Source: an uncultured Blastococcus sp. (lineage in GTDB: Bacteria; Actinomycetota; Actinomycetes; Mycobacteriales; Antricoccaceae). Taken from it: a stretch of DNA of 7,739 nt. Of the stretch, positions 1 through 5,263 are shown piece by piece. A program made the position numbers and the translations under genes. Positions within the stretch are counted from its first letter, which is position 1, and every line of letters starts with the position of its first letter. The notes below the pieces were generated by a model. The model saw only the letters and a list, made by a program, of their open reading frames with translations, was not told the DNA's origin and searched no databases. The stretch is taken from NCBI GenBank assembly GCA_946221975.1, contig CAMIGT010000050.1:1-7739 (forward strand). Reading direction: 5' to 3'.

Positions 1-653
1 TGCCCGATGACCACGCGCAGCGGGCCTCGCACCTGATGGATCGCATCGTGATCGACCCTGGCGGGTGGGGCGGCGCCTTACGCCATCCCGACGCGCTGGG
101 TGCGGCGTTTGAGGCGGTGCAGCGCGATGTGCGGCTGCGCATCGACTACCGCGCCTTGTCGTCGGGGCACGGCGGGCGCCGGACGGTCGACCCGTGGGGG
201 CTCGTGCTCGCCGGCGGCACCTGGTATCTCATCGCGGCGCACCGCGGGCAGCCGCACACCTACCGGGTCAGCCGGATCCGGGCAGCGCGGGTCCTCGCCG
301 AACCGGCTCACCGGCCGGACGACCTGGATCTGCGTGCGCTGTGGAAGGAGCTGCGGGCCGGCTGGAATGCCCGCGCCACCACCGACATCGTGCTGCGCAT
401 CGAGCGCCAGCATGTCGAGATCGCGCTGCGGTCCTTACGGATCACCTCCGTCGGTACGCCGGAGGTGTCCCATGAGTCGGACGACGTCTCGATCATCCGG
501 GCGCGGGTGGGCGAGCTGCGCGGGGTCGTTGGCGTACTGCTCGGCTTCGGGTCGTGGGTCGAGGCGCTCGAGCCGCCCGAGCTGCGCGAGGAGATGGTGC
601 GCATCGCCCGTGAGGCCCTCGCCGTCTACACCCCTCCGGTGATCGAGCAGTGA
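1..653 (+). CDS. WYL-domain transcriptional regulator, C-terminal part
   Basis: The reading frame is open from the first base (first full codon at 3), so the N-terminal half, where a helix-turn-helix is expected, lies outside the window; the internal ATG at 36 is not a likely start. The visible part begins with a short helix and then a WYL domain: the segment PWGLVLAGGTWYLIAAH carries the Trp-Tyr-Leu signature, and TYRVSRIRAARVL follows where the family has its conserved Arg-containing strand. After that comes a WCX-like C-terminal extension from roughly DIVLRIERQ to the end. WYL proteins are usually DNA-binding regulators whose WYL domain senses a ligand or nucleic acid; PafB/PafC of actinobacteria belong here. 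The target is unknown. The last residues (VIEQ, then TGA) are encoded inside a dispersed repeat, so the natural C-terminus may have been altered by repeat insertion. Confidence 0.88.
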   Translation, partial: PDDHAQRASHLMDRIVIDPGGWGGALRHPDALGAAFEAVQRDVRLRIDYRALSSGHGGRRTVDPWGLVLAGGTWYLIAAHRGQPHTYRVSRIRAARVLAEPAHRPDDLDLRALWKELRAGWNARATTDIVLRIERQHVEIALRSLRITSVGTPEVSHESDDVSIIRARVGELRGVVGVLLGFGSWVEALEPPELREEMVRIAREALAVYTPPVIEQ

Positions 654-692
654 GGGAGCCTCGCCTCTCCGGTGATCGAGCAGTGAGGGAGC
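635..692. repeat. 25-bp direct repeat, two copies offset by 33 bp
   Basis: The 25 bases at 635-659 recur exactly at 668-692; both contain GGTGATCGAGCAGTGAGGGA. The first copy contains the stop codon of the WYL gene (TGA 651-653). The second is the left part of a longer palindromic repeat unit (671-725). The offset is a multiple of three. It looks like a partial tandem duplication of the left end of the dispersed element. Confidence 0.8.
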
Positions 693-725
693 GTTAGCGA
701 CCGAGCGGTTGTCGAGATCCCGTGA
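671..725. repeat. Dispersed intergenic repeat, copy 1
   Basis: Begins GGTGATCGAG and ends GTCGAGATCCCGTGA, the same ends as the units at 731-784 and 4797-4850. The middle differs between copies. The ends are imperfectly inverted (GGTGATCGAG against CGGGATCTCGAC read on the other strand), so the unit could fold as a hairpin. It resembles the short REP-like palindromes scattered between genes in many actinobacterial genomes. No protein can be assigned to it. Confidence 0.65.
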
Positions 726-730
726 CCACT

Positions 731-784
731 TGGTGATCGAGCCGGGAAGGCGCCCAGCGCCTGAGCGCGTCGAGATCCCGTGAG
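731..784. repeat. Dispersed intergenic repeat, copy 2
   Basis: Starts TGGTGATCGAGCCGGGA and ends GTCGAGATCCCGTGAGG, matching the ends of the copy at 4797-4850. Its centre holds a perfect 6-bp stem (AGGCGC 748-753, loop CCA, GCGCCT 757-762). It lies 5 bp after the end of copy 1, in the same orientation. Confidence 0.7.
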
Positions 785-821
785 GTGCCCTTGAACTCGG
801 GTCGGGATTCGTTGTACCGCA

Positions 822-865
822 GGTGGTCTCGATAACGGCCTCGTTCCTCGGCCTACTCGAGCACC
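822..865. repeat. Imperfect palindromic repeat of a second type
   Basis: Runs from GGTGGTCTCGATAACGG to CTACTCGAGCACC. The ends are imperfect inverted repeats (GGTG-TC-CGA against GGTGCTCGAGTA on the other strand), with an internal GGCC...GGCC stem. It resembles a GGTCTCGATAC...CTCGACCACC family of intergenic palindromes that I recall from several actinobacterial genera. It ends 5 bp before the PopR-type operator of the ClpP pair, so it may insulate or terminate incoming transcription. There is no T tract to make it a canonical terminator. Confidence 0.5.
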
Positions 866-870
866 AATGG

Positions 871-887
871 ATCTGCCCTCGGCAGAT
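871..887. promoter_or_regulatory. PopR-type operator upstream of the ClpP pair
   Basis: Perfect 17-bp dyad ATCTGCCCTCGGCAGAT (7-bp arms, 3-bp spacer). The PopR site described for Streptomyces lividans clpP3-clpP4 is, from memory, TTCTGCC-N3-GGCAGAA; this dyad matches 12 of those 14 fixed positions. A near-identical dyad lies before the regulator gene (3712-3732). Its centre (879) is 48 bp upstream of the ClpP start at 927, a position suited to an activator sitting just upstream of a -35 region. Confidence 0.72.
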
Positions 888-914
888 TTTGCGGCGGATG
901 GCCTCGCTGCCGCG

Positions 915-920
915 CACGAT
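915..920 (+). promoter_or_regulatory. Possible -10 element of the clpP3-clpP4 promoter
   Basis: CACGAT lies 6 nt before the ATG at 927, where a -10 would sit for a leaderless transcript. It keeps only the A at position 2 and the A/T at positions 5 and 6 of TATAAT, so it is weak. That would fit a promoter needing an activator bound at 871-887. No good -35 is visible. The G run at 921-925 is too close to the ATG to be a normal ribosome-binding site. Confidence 0.35.
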
Positions 921-926
921 GGGGGC

Positions 927-1526
927 ATGAGTGAAGAGAAGATCCCAGACCTGCTGGGAAACCAGCTCGCCAACGGACTGATGTCGCGGCGCGTCGTACT
1001 GCTCGGTGAGGAGGTCACCGACGAGTCGGCCAACCGCGTCTGCGCGCAGCTGATGCTGCTCGCCGCCGATGACCCCGAGCGCGACATCACCCTGCTGATC
1101 AACTCGCCGGGCGGTTCGGTCACCGCCGGGTTCGGCATCTACGACACGATGAGCCTGATCCCCAACGACGTCTCGACCGTCGCGTTGGGTTCGGCGTACT
1201 CGATGGGCCAGATCCTGCTGACCGTCGGCGCGCCAGGCAAGCGGTACGCACTGCCGCACTCGCGGATCATGATGCATCAAGGCTCTGCCGGGATCGGCGG
1301 CATGGCACCGGACATCGAGATCCAGGCCGCCAACCTGCGTGACACTCGCGACCAGATCTACGACCTGCTCGCGGAGAAGACCGGCCAGCCGCGCAGCGTG
1401 ATCGAGCGGGAGGCGGACCGCGACAAGTGGTTCTCCGCGCACGAGGCGCGGGATTTCGGCATCGTCGACCACATCCTCGACTCGTTCGCAGATGTGCTGC
1501 GGCTCAGGCAGAAAGTGGGTGCGTGA
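927..1526 (+). CDS. clpP: ATP-dependent Clp protease proteolytic subunit, ClpP3 type
   Basis: Serine peptidase of family S14, 199 aa, the proteolytic subunit that assembles into heptameric rings and degrades proteins fed by a Clp ATPase (ClpC or ClpX) in the cytoplasm. The catalytic triad is visible: Ser92 in GSAYSMG, His117 in IMMHQGS and Asp166 in READRDKW. The oxyanion-loop [11 protein letters not shown] is intact. The usual A-S context is Y-S here, and the usual HQP is HQG. The start chosen is ATG 927 (MSEEKIPD); the in-frame ATG at 867 is rejected because it would translate through the operator at 871-887. The stop overlaps the start of the next ClpP by one base (TGATG), implying translational coupling and a 1:1 pair. 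Sequence style ([20 protein letters not shown]) and the paired operator suggest ClpP3 rather than the housekeeping ClpP1/ClpP2, by memory of Streptomyces proteins. Confidence 0.93.
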   Translation: MSEEKIPDLLGNQLANGLMSRRVVLLGEEVTDESANRVCAQLMLLAADDPERDITLLINSPGGSVTAGFGIYDTMSLIPNDVSTVALGSAYSMGQILLTVGAPGKRYALPHSRIMMHQGSAGIGGMAPDIEIQAANLRDTRDQIYDLLAEKTGQPRSVIEREADRDKWFSAHEARDFGIVDHILDSFADVLRLRQKVGA

Positions 1527-2128
1527 TGGCCCAGTACCTCGTCCCCAACGTCGTCGAGCGGGTCGCTGGCGGCGAGCGGTCGGTCGACATCTACAGCCGT
1601 CTGCTGTCCGAGCGGATCATCTTCATCGGCACCGAGATCGACGACGGCGTCGCCAACGTCGTGATGGCCCAGCTCGTGCACCTGGCTTCCGAGTCGGCCG
1701 ACCTCGACATTCACCTCTACATCAACTCAGCGGGCGGATCGGTCACGTCGGTCATGGCGATCTACGACACGATGCAGTTCGTCCGCCCTGATGTGTCGAC
1801 GTTCTGCTTGGGGCAGGCCGCCTCCACCGCGGCCCTGCTGCTGGCGGCCGGTGCGGCGGGCAAGCGCAACGTGCTCGAACACTCGCGCGTCGTGTTGCAC
1901 CAGCCGTCGGGCGAGGGACGTGGGTCGCTGGAAGACCTGATCCTGCAGGCCGAGGAAATCTCCCGGGTTCGTTCGCAGCTGGAGTCGGTGCTGTCGCGGC
2001 ACACCGGCCAAAGCGTCGATCAGCTGCGCGCGGACACCGACCGCGACCGCATCCTCGACGCCGAGGCGGCCGTCGCGTATGGCCTGGCCGACCGCGTCAT
2101 CGGGCAGATGCCCGCCGGGGTCGGCTGA
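1526..2128 (+). CDS. clpP: ATP-dependent Clp protease proteolytic subunit, ClpP4 type
   Basis: Second S14 peptidase, 200 aa, expected to pair with the upstream subunit in a mixed ClpP tetradecamer. Catalytic residues are Ser100 ([10 protein letters not shown]), His125 (VVLHQPSG) and Asp174 (DTDRDRIL). Two changes sit near the active site: the oxyanion loop reads INSAGGSV instead of INSPGGSV, and the residues after the nucleophile are TA where most ClpPs have MG. The N-terminus ([27 protein letters not shown]) has the typical pre-handle segment. ATG 1526 overlaps the preceding TGA and gives the family's usual N-terminus; an upstream in-frame GTG at 1427 would add 33 unrelated residues. The gene has no clear ribosome-binding site of its own, which fits coupled translation. 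The ClpP4 assignment rests on recalled similarity to Streptomyces ClpP4 and on context. Confidence 0.93.
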   Translation: MAQYLVPNVVERVAGGERSVDIYSRLLSERIIFIGTEIDDGVANVVMAQLVHLASESADLDIHLYINSAGGSVTSVMAIYDTMQFVRPDVSTFCLGQAASTAALLLAAGAAGKRNVLEHSRVVLHQPSGEGRGSLEDLILQAEEISRVRSQLESVLSRHTGQSVDQLRADTDRDRILDAEAAVAYGLADRVIGQMPAGVG

Positions 2129-2148
2129 GTACGCCGAAACCCAGTTGG

Positions 2149-2160
2149 GCCGGGCCCGGC
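2149..2160. other. 12-bp GC palindrome in the clpP4-aminotransferase gap
   Basis: GCCGGGCCCGGC is a perfect palindrome in the 52-bp gap between the second ClpP gene and the aminotransferase. It has no T tract, so it is not a canonical terminator. It could be chance in GC-rich DNA or a weak pause or attenuation site. Confidence 0.3.
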
Positions 2161-2180
2161 GTGGGTGCGAGGATAGGGGC

Positions 2181-3368
2181 ATGAGCCTGCTGTCTGACCT
2201 CGAACGTGCCCCTCGCGACCCGATCCTCGGCCTGACCGAAGCGTTCAACGCCGACGATCGCGACACCAAGGTCAACCTCGGTGTCGGGGTGTACTACGAC
2301 GAGTCGGGCACGGTGCCGCTGCTGGAGTGCGTCAAGGCCGCCGACGCCGCGATCACCGCCGCCGGGAAGCCCTACGGCTACCTGCCGATCGACGGGCTTA
2401 AGGCGTACGACGATGCGGTGGCCGAGCTGGTCTTCGGCGACAGTGTGCCGCGCGATCGCGTCGCCGTCGTCCAGGCGCTGGGCGGCACCGGCGCGCTCAA
2501 GGTCGCCGCCGACTTCCTGCATCAGCTGCGTCCCAACGCAACTGTGCTCATCTCCGACCCCAGCTGGGAAAACCACCGCGCGCTGTTTGCCCGCGCCGGG
2601 TTCGACGTGCAGACCTACCCGTACTACGACGCGCAGTCGAAGTCGGTCGACGGACCCGCGATGCTCGACGCGCTCCGCGCCGCCGAAGAGGGCACGATCG
2701 TCGTCCTGCACGCCTGCTGCCACAACCCGACCGGCTACGACCTGACCCCCGCGCAGTGGGACGACGTACTCGCCGTCGTCAAGGAGCGCGGCCTGATTCC
2801 CTTGCTGGACATGGCATATCAGGGCTTCGCCAACGGCATCGCCGAGGACGGCGCGGTCGTGCGCAAGTTTGCCGAGGCCGGCGTGACGACGTTCGTGACG
2901 ACCTCGTTTTCCAAGACGTTCAGCCTGTATGGCGAGCGCATCGGCGCGCTGAGCGTGGTCTGCAGCGACGCCGACGAGGCGGCGCGACTGCTGAGCCAGC
3001 TGAAGATCATCGTGCGCACGACGTACTCCAACCCGCCGACGCACGGCGCGACCGCCGTCTCGATGGTGCTGGCGGACCCGCAGCTGCGCGAGCAGTGGGA
3101 GGGCGAGCTTGCGGCGATGCGCGACCGGATCAAGGCCATGCGCAAGGCGCTGCGCGAGGGTCTGGAAGCCGCGAAGCCGGACGCCGATCTCGCCTACATC
3201 ACCGACCAGAATGGGATGTTCAGCTACTCCGGGCTCTCCAAGGAGCAGATGGAGCGGCTGCGTGAGGAGTTCGGCGTCTACGGCCTCGACTCCGGCCGCA
3301 TCTGTGTCGCCGCGCTCAACCAGCGCAACCTGCCGACCGTCATCGAGGCGATCGCCGCGGTGCTTTAG
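2181..3368 (+). CDS. Aspartate/aromatic aminotransferase (class I)
   Basis: PLP-dependent fold-type I enzyme, 395 aa, close to the usual 396 of the AspC/TyrB group; it moves an amino group between aspartate or an aromatic amino acid and 2-oxoglutarate. Recognisable residues are Trp129 (DPSWENHRALF, stacks on PLP), Asn182 (HNPTGYDLT), Asp210 and Tyr213 (LLDMAYQGFANG), Lys245 (SFSKTFSLYGERIG, Schiff base), Arg253 and Arg373 (SGRICVAALNQ, substrate alpha-carboxylate). Arg303 in QLREQWEGEL aligns by eye with the Arg that binds the side-chain carboxylate of dicarboxylic substrates, so aspartate is a plausible substrate. ATG 2181 has GAGG at 2169-2172. The gene lies 52 bp after the second ClpP gene on the same strand and may share its transcript, with no obvious functional link. 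Its TAG overlaps the stop codon of the converging regulator. Confidence 0.92.
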   Translation: MSLLSDLERAPRDPILGLTEAFNADDRDTKVNLGVGVYYDESGTVPLLECVKAADAAITAAGKPYGYLPIDGLKAYDDAVAELVFGDSVPRDRVAVVQALGGTGALKVAADFLHQLRPNATVLISDPSWENHRALFARAGFDVQTYPYYDAQSKSVDGPAMLDALRAAEEGTIVVLHACCHNPTGYDLTPAQWDDVLAVVKERGLIPLLDMAYQGFANGIAEDGAVVRKFAEAGVTTFVTTSFSKTFSLYGERIGALSVVCSDADEAARLLSQLKIIVRTTYSNPPTHGATAVSMVLADPQLREQWEGELAAMRDRIKAMRKALREGLEAAKPDADLAYITDQNGMFSYSGLSKEQMERLREEFGVYGLDSGRICVAALNQRNLPTVIEAIAAVL

Positions 3369-3673
3369 GCGGCCAGCAGTACGGCGTCGTACCCGCCGAG
3401 TCGGCGCTCGACCCGCGAGACGATGTCGACCAGCCGCAGGCCCAGCGCGTCACCGACGGCCGCGACAAACTCCGACGACGGCTCCTTGCGGCCGCGCTCG
3501 ATCTCCGACAGGTACGGCGTCGAGACGCCCGCGTCGGCGGCGACGTCCTTGAGGGTGCGCGCCTGACGGTGCCGCTCGTCGCGCAGCACCTCGCCGAGTG
3601 CTTCGCGCAGCAGCGGTGCTCGGCGCTCACGGCGCGGCTCGGGTCGGCGGAAGGGTACGACGTTGTCGGCCAT
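3365..3673 (-). CDS. popR: PopR/ClgR-type XRE-family regulator of clp genes
   Basis: A 102-aa protein with one Cro/C1-type helix-turn-helix (about residues 22-88). The core ARTLKDVAADAGVSTPYLSE followed by IERGRKEPSSE is the form seen in actinobacterial ClgR and PopR, activators of Clp protease genes. The C-terminus is LLAA. In Streptomyces, PopR and ClgR are themselves ClpP substrates, and the terminal Ala-Ala is needed for that turnover. PopR is preferred over ClgR because both dyads here match the recalled PopR site (TTCTGCC-N3-GGCAGAA) rather than a CGC...GCG type. The start is ATG 3671-3673; GAGG lies just before it, but a TAGATT at 3680-3685 makes a leaderless start equally possible. 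The gene is 72 bp downstream of the zinc-binding lipoprotein gene on the same strand. Its stop overlaps that of the converging aminotransferase. Confidence 0.8.
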   Translation of the reverse strand: MADNVVPFRRPEPRRERRAPLLREALGEVLRDERHRQARTLKDVAADAGVSTPYLSEIERGRKEPSSEFVAAVGDALGLRLVDIVSRVERRLGGYDAVLLAA

Positions 3674-3679
3674 GGCCTC

Positions 3680-3685
3680 AATCTA
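3680..3685 (-). promoter_or_regulatory. Likely -10 element of the popR promoter
   Basis: On the minus strand TAGATT (TAnnnT form) ends 6 nt before the ATG at 3673, the spacing of an actinobacterial leaderless promoter. The operator at 3712-3732 lies just upstream of where the -35 would be. No clear -35 hexamer is visible, consistent with activator dependence. Confidence 0.45.
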
Positions 3686-3711
3686 GGCGCAGTGCGTCGC
3701 GGCAAGGCACG

Positions 3712-3732
3712 GATTCTGCTCTCGGCAGAATC
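3712..3732. promoter_or_regulatory. PopR-type operator upstream of popR
   Basis: Perfect dyad with 8-bp arms GATTCTGC (3712-3719) and GCAGAATC (3725-3732) around a 5-bp centre TCTCG. Read on the minus strand it gives TTCTGCCGAGAGCAGAA, 13 of 14 fixed positions of the recalled PopR consensus TTCTGCC-N3-GGCAGAA. It shares the half-sites and the central CTCG with the dyad at 871-887. Its centre (3722) is 49 bp from the popR start. It implies autoregulation. It could also form an RNA hairpin after the upstream gene, but no T tract follows on the minus strand. Confidence 0.72.
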
Positions 3733-3745
3733 GTCAGCGCAGTCG

Positions 3746-4729
3746 TCAATGGCAACCGAGAGCGGCGTGCAGCTTCGTCACGTTGGCCGACATCTCGCTG
3801 AGGTAGTCGCCGTCCGTCGGCGCGACTTCCAGCGGCGACAGCATCTCGGTGCTGGCGCCGACCTCGTCGGCGATCGTCTCGGCGTAGCCGGGATCGCCGT
3901 CGGTCTCGTAGAAGATCGTGGTGACCCCATGGTCCGCGGCGTACTCCGCTGCTTCATAGAGCCGCTTCGCTGACGGCACCTCGTCTGGCGAGAGCCCGGT
4001 GAGGCTGACCTGCTCGAGCCCGTATGCCGCGGCGAGGTAGCCGAACGCGGTGTGCGTGGTGACGAACTCGTGGCGCGCGCACTGCGCGAGCTCGGCCGCG
4101 TAATCGCCGTCCAGCGCGCTTAGCGTTGCGGCGAGGTCGGCCGCGCGCTGCTGGTAGGTATCGGCGTTCGGCGGGTCGATCTGCGCGAGCTGGTCGGCGA
4201 TCGCCTGTCCCATCGCCGCCATGTTGGGCAGGTCGAGCCAGATGTGCGGGTCGACCTGGTGACCATCATGGCCGGCCTCTTCGCCGTCGTGCTCGTCATG
4301 TGCGTGCTCGTCATGTTCGTCGCCATGGTCTTCGCCGCCGTGGTCGTGCCCGTCGCCCTCGGCACTTGCCTCGATAAGGGTGGGCACGTGCTCGAGCAGG
4401 TCGAGGCGGTGGGCCGGGGCCTCGTTGGCGATCGCGTCATCGACCGCCGGCTGGAGGCCGCTTTGGTAGATGGCCAGGTCTGCCTCGGTGAGCGCGACCA
4501 CGGCCTGTGGCGACAGCTCCATGTCGTGCGGTTCTGCGCCGGGTCGGGCGAGGTTGGTCAGCTCGACGAGGTCACCGGCGATCCGCTCCACGAGGAACTG
4601 CTGAGGGTAGAAGCCGACGACGACCGTGGGCTTGCCCGACTCCGGCGTACTCGACGTGCACGCGGCGAGCCCGGCGAGCGCGAGTACGCCGCACGCGGTG
4701 GTGGTGGCGAGATGACGGGGGAGAGGCAC
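3746..4729 (-). CDS. znuA: Zinc-binding ABC transporter substrate-binding lipoprotein (ZnuA-like)
   Basis: A 327-aa cluster A-I (TroA/ZnuA) metal-binding protein that captures Zn2+ outside the membrane for an ABC importer. A signal peptide with lipobox LAAC puts the lipidated Cys at residue 24. Likely metal ligands are His68 (AEPHDMELSP), His162 (DPHIWLDLPNM), His226 (THTAFGYLAAAYG) and an acidic residue in YETDGDPG (Glu275 or Asp279). A His/Asp/Glu-rich loop at about 125-157 is typical of zinc rather than manganese binders. Cys217 and Cys326 could form the disulfide known in ZnuA. The start is GTG 4729, the only good start that keeps the signal peptide; there is no Shine-Dalgarno, so it may be leaderless. 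The permease and ATPase genes are not adjacent: the next gene downstream is the PopR-like regulator. Confidence 0.92.
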   Translation of the reverse strand: MPLPRHLATTTACGVLALAGLAACTSSTPESGKPTVVVGFYPQQFLVERIAGDLVELTNLARPGAEPHDMELSPQAVVALTEADLAIYQSGLQPAVDDAIANEAPAHRLDLLEHVPTLIEASAEGDGHDHGGEDHGDEHDEHAHDEHDGEEAGHDGHQVDPHIWLDLPNMAAMGQAIADQLAQIDPPNADTYQQRAADLAATLSALDGDYAAELAQCARHEFVTTHTAFGYLAAAYGLEQVSLTGLSPDEVPSAKRLYEAAEYAADHGVTTIFYETDGDPGYAETIADEVGASTEMLSPLEVAPTDGDYLSEMSANVTKLHAALGCH

Positions 4730-4735
4730 CCGACG

Positions 4736-4765
4736 AGAGTGCGTGCGTCACCGAGCTATTGTCAA
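4736..4765 (-). promoter_or_regulatory. Candidate znuA promoter
   Basis: On the minus strand, TTGACA (4765-4760, perfect -35 consensus) is followed after 18 bp by CACTCT (4741-4736), which ends 6 nt before the GTG start. The -35 is strong and the -10 is weak. The spacing suits a leaderless transcript and fits the missing ribosome-binding site. Confidence 0.4.
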
Positions 4766-4766
4766 A

Positions 4767-4786
4767 GTCGCATATATACATGCAAC
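4767..4786. promoter_or_regulatory. AT-rich dyad upstream of znuA, possible metal-regulator operator
   Basis: On the minus strand GTTGCATGTATATATGCGAC is a 20-bp dyad with 16 of 20 positions symmetric. It ends 1 bp upstream of the -35 TTGACA. It stands out as an AT-rich island in GC-rich DNA and sits where a zinc-responsive repressor would act. I do not see the TGAAAATnATTTTCA-like pattern expected of actinobacterial Zur, so an ArsR/SmtB-type or other regulator is as likely. Confidence 0.5.
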
Positions 4787-4796
4787 TTGCGCCGAT

Positions 4797-4850
4797 TGGT
4801 GATCGAGCCGGGAGGAGCGCTAACGACGACCGTGTCGAGATCCCGTGAGG
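4797..4850. repeat. Dispersed intergenic repeat, copy 3
   Basis: Same ends as copy 2 (TGGTGATCGAGCCGGGA ... GTCGAGATCCCGTGAGG) about 4 kb away, with a different middle (GAGCGCTAACGACGACC). It fills the gap between the znuA control region and the FKBP gene and touches the FKBP stop codon (4851-4853). All three copies have the same orientation in the window. Confidence 0.7.
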
Positions 4851-5231
4851 CTAGCCGGCGGTGACGAGGTCGACGACGAACACCAGCGTCTCGTTGGGCG
4901 CGATGGCACCCGGGGCCCCGCGCTCGCCGTACCCGAGCTGCGGCGGGATGGTGATCTTGCGGCGTCCGCCGACCTTCATGCCGACGATGCCCTGGTCCCA
5001 TCCCTGGATGACGCGGCCGGCGCCCAGCGGGAACTGCAGCGGCTGGCCGCGATCCCAGCTGGCATCGAACTGCTGGCCGTTGGACCACGCCTTGCCGACG
5101 TAGTGGGCGCTGATGTTCTGCCCGGCCTGGGCCTCGGGGCCGGTGCCCTCGACGATGTCCTCGATGACCAGTTCGGCCGGTGGGTTCTCGTTCGGGATCT
5201 CGAACTCTGGCTTGCTGTTGGTATCGGTCAT
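4851..5231 (-). CDS. FKBP-type peptidyl-prolyl cis-trans isomerase
   Basis: A single-domain FKBP of 126 aa that catalyses cis-trans isomerisation of Xaa-Pro bonds. There is no signal peptide, so it is probably cytoplasmic. The domain runs from about residue 35 to the end. Active-site residues are visible: Tyr44 (HYVGK), Phe55-Asp56 (QQFDASWDRG), Phe67, Val74-Ile75 and Trp78 (GRVIQGWDQG), Tyr101 (LGYGERGAPGAI) and Phe118. The extra N-terminal 20-30 residues (MTDTNSKPEFEIPNENPPAEL) are acidic and Pro-rich, as in small actinobacterial FKBPs. ATG 5231 is chosen over the GTG at 5240, three codons upstream, because a TAGGGT -10 (5244-5239) ends 7 nt before the ATG, giving a leaderless start. If transcription begins farther upstream, GGTGGGG could serve as ribosome-binding site. 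It is divergent from the Fic-like gene across a shared palindrome. Confidence 0.94.
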   Translation of the reverse strand: MTDTNSKPEFEIPNENPPAELVIEDIVEGTGPEAQAGQNISAHYVGKAWSNGQQFDASWDRGQPLQFPLGAGRVIQGWDQGIVGMKVGGRRKITIPPQLGYGERGAPGAIAPNETLVFVVDLVTAG

Positions 5232-5237
5232 GGGCCC

Positions 5238-5257
5238 CACCCTATGCGCATAGGGTG
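5238..5257. promoter_or_regulatory. 20-bp perfect palindrome, candidate bidirectional leaderless promoter
   Basis: CACCCTATGCGCATAGGGTG is a perfect palindrome midway between the divergent FKBP and Fic-like genes. Each half carries TAGGGT, a TAnnnT -10: 5251-5256 on the plus strand and 5244-5239 on the minus strand. Each is followed by exactly 7 nt and then a start codon (GTG 5264 and ATG 5231). The two -10 elements are separated by TGCGCA. It may also, or instead, be an operator for a dimeric regulator. No clear -35 is seen on either side. Confidence 0.6.
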
Positions 5258-5263
5258 TACGGC

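Noticed and set aside
867..926. Upstream in-frame ATG at 867 as the start of the first ClpP gene
   Set aside because: It would make the 17-bp operator dyad coding and add 20 residues unlike any ClpP N-terminus. ATG 927 gives a normal length.
2174..2179. TAGGGG before the aminotransferase gene as a -10 element like the one at 5251-5256
   Set aside because: It ends 1 nt before the ATG, too close for a promoter of this gene; the GAGG at 2169-2172 explains the start better.
3712..3732. The popR dyad as an intrinsic terminator of znuA
   Set aside because: No T run follows on the minus strand (next bases CGTGCC), and the sequence is shared with the clpP operator, so a protein-binding site is the better reading.
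4258..4357. Imperfect DNA repeats (GTGCTCGTCATG-like)
   Set aside because: They encode the His/Asp/Glu-rich zinc-binding loop of the ZnuA-like protein. The repetition follows from low-complexity coding.
5180..5263. N-terminal extension of the Fic-like protein starting at 5180
   Set aside because: It would overlap the start of the FKBP gene and read through the palindrome. The extra residues look like antisense translation.
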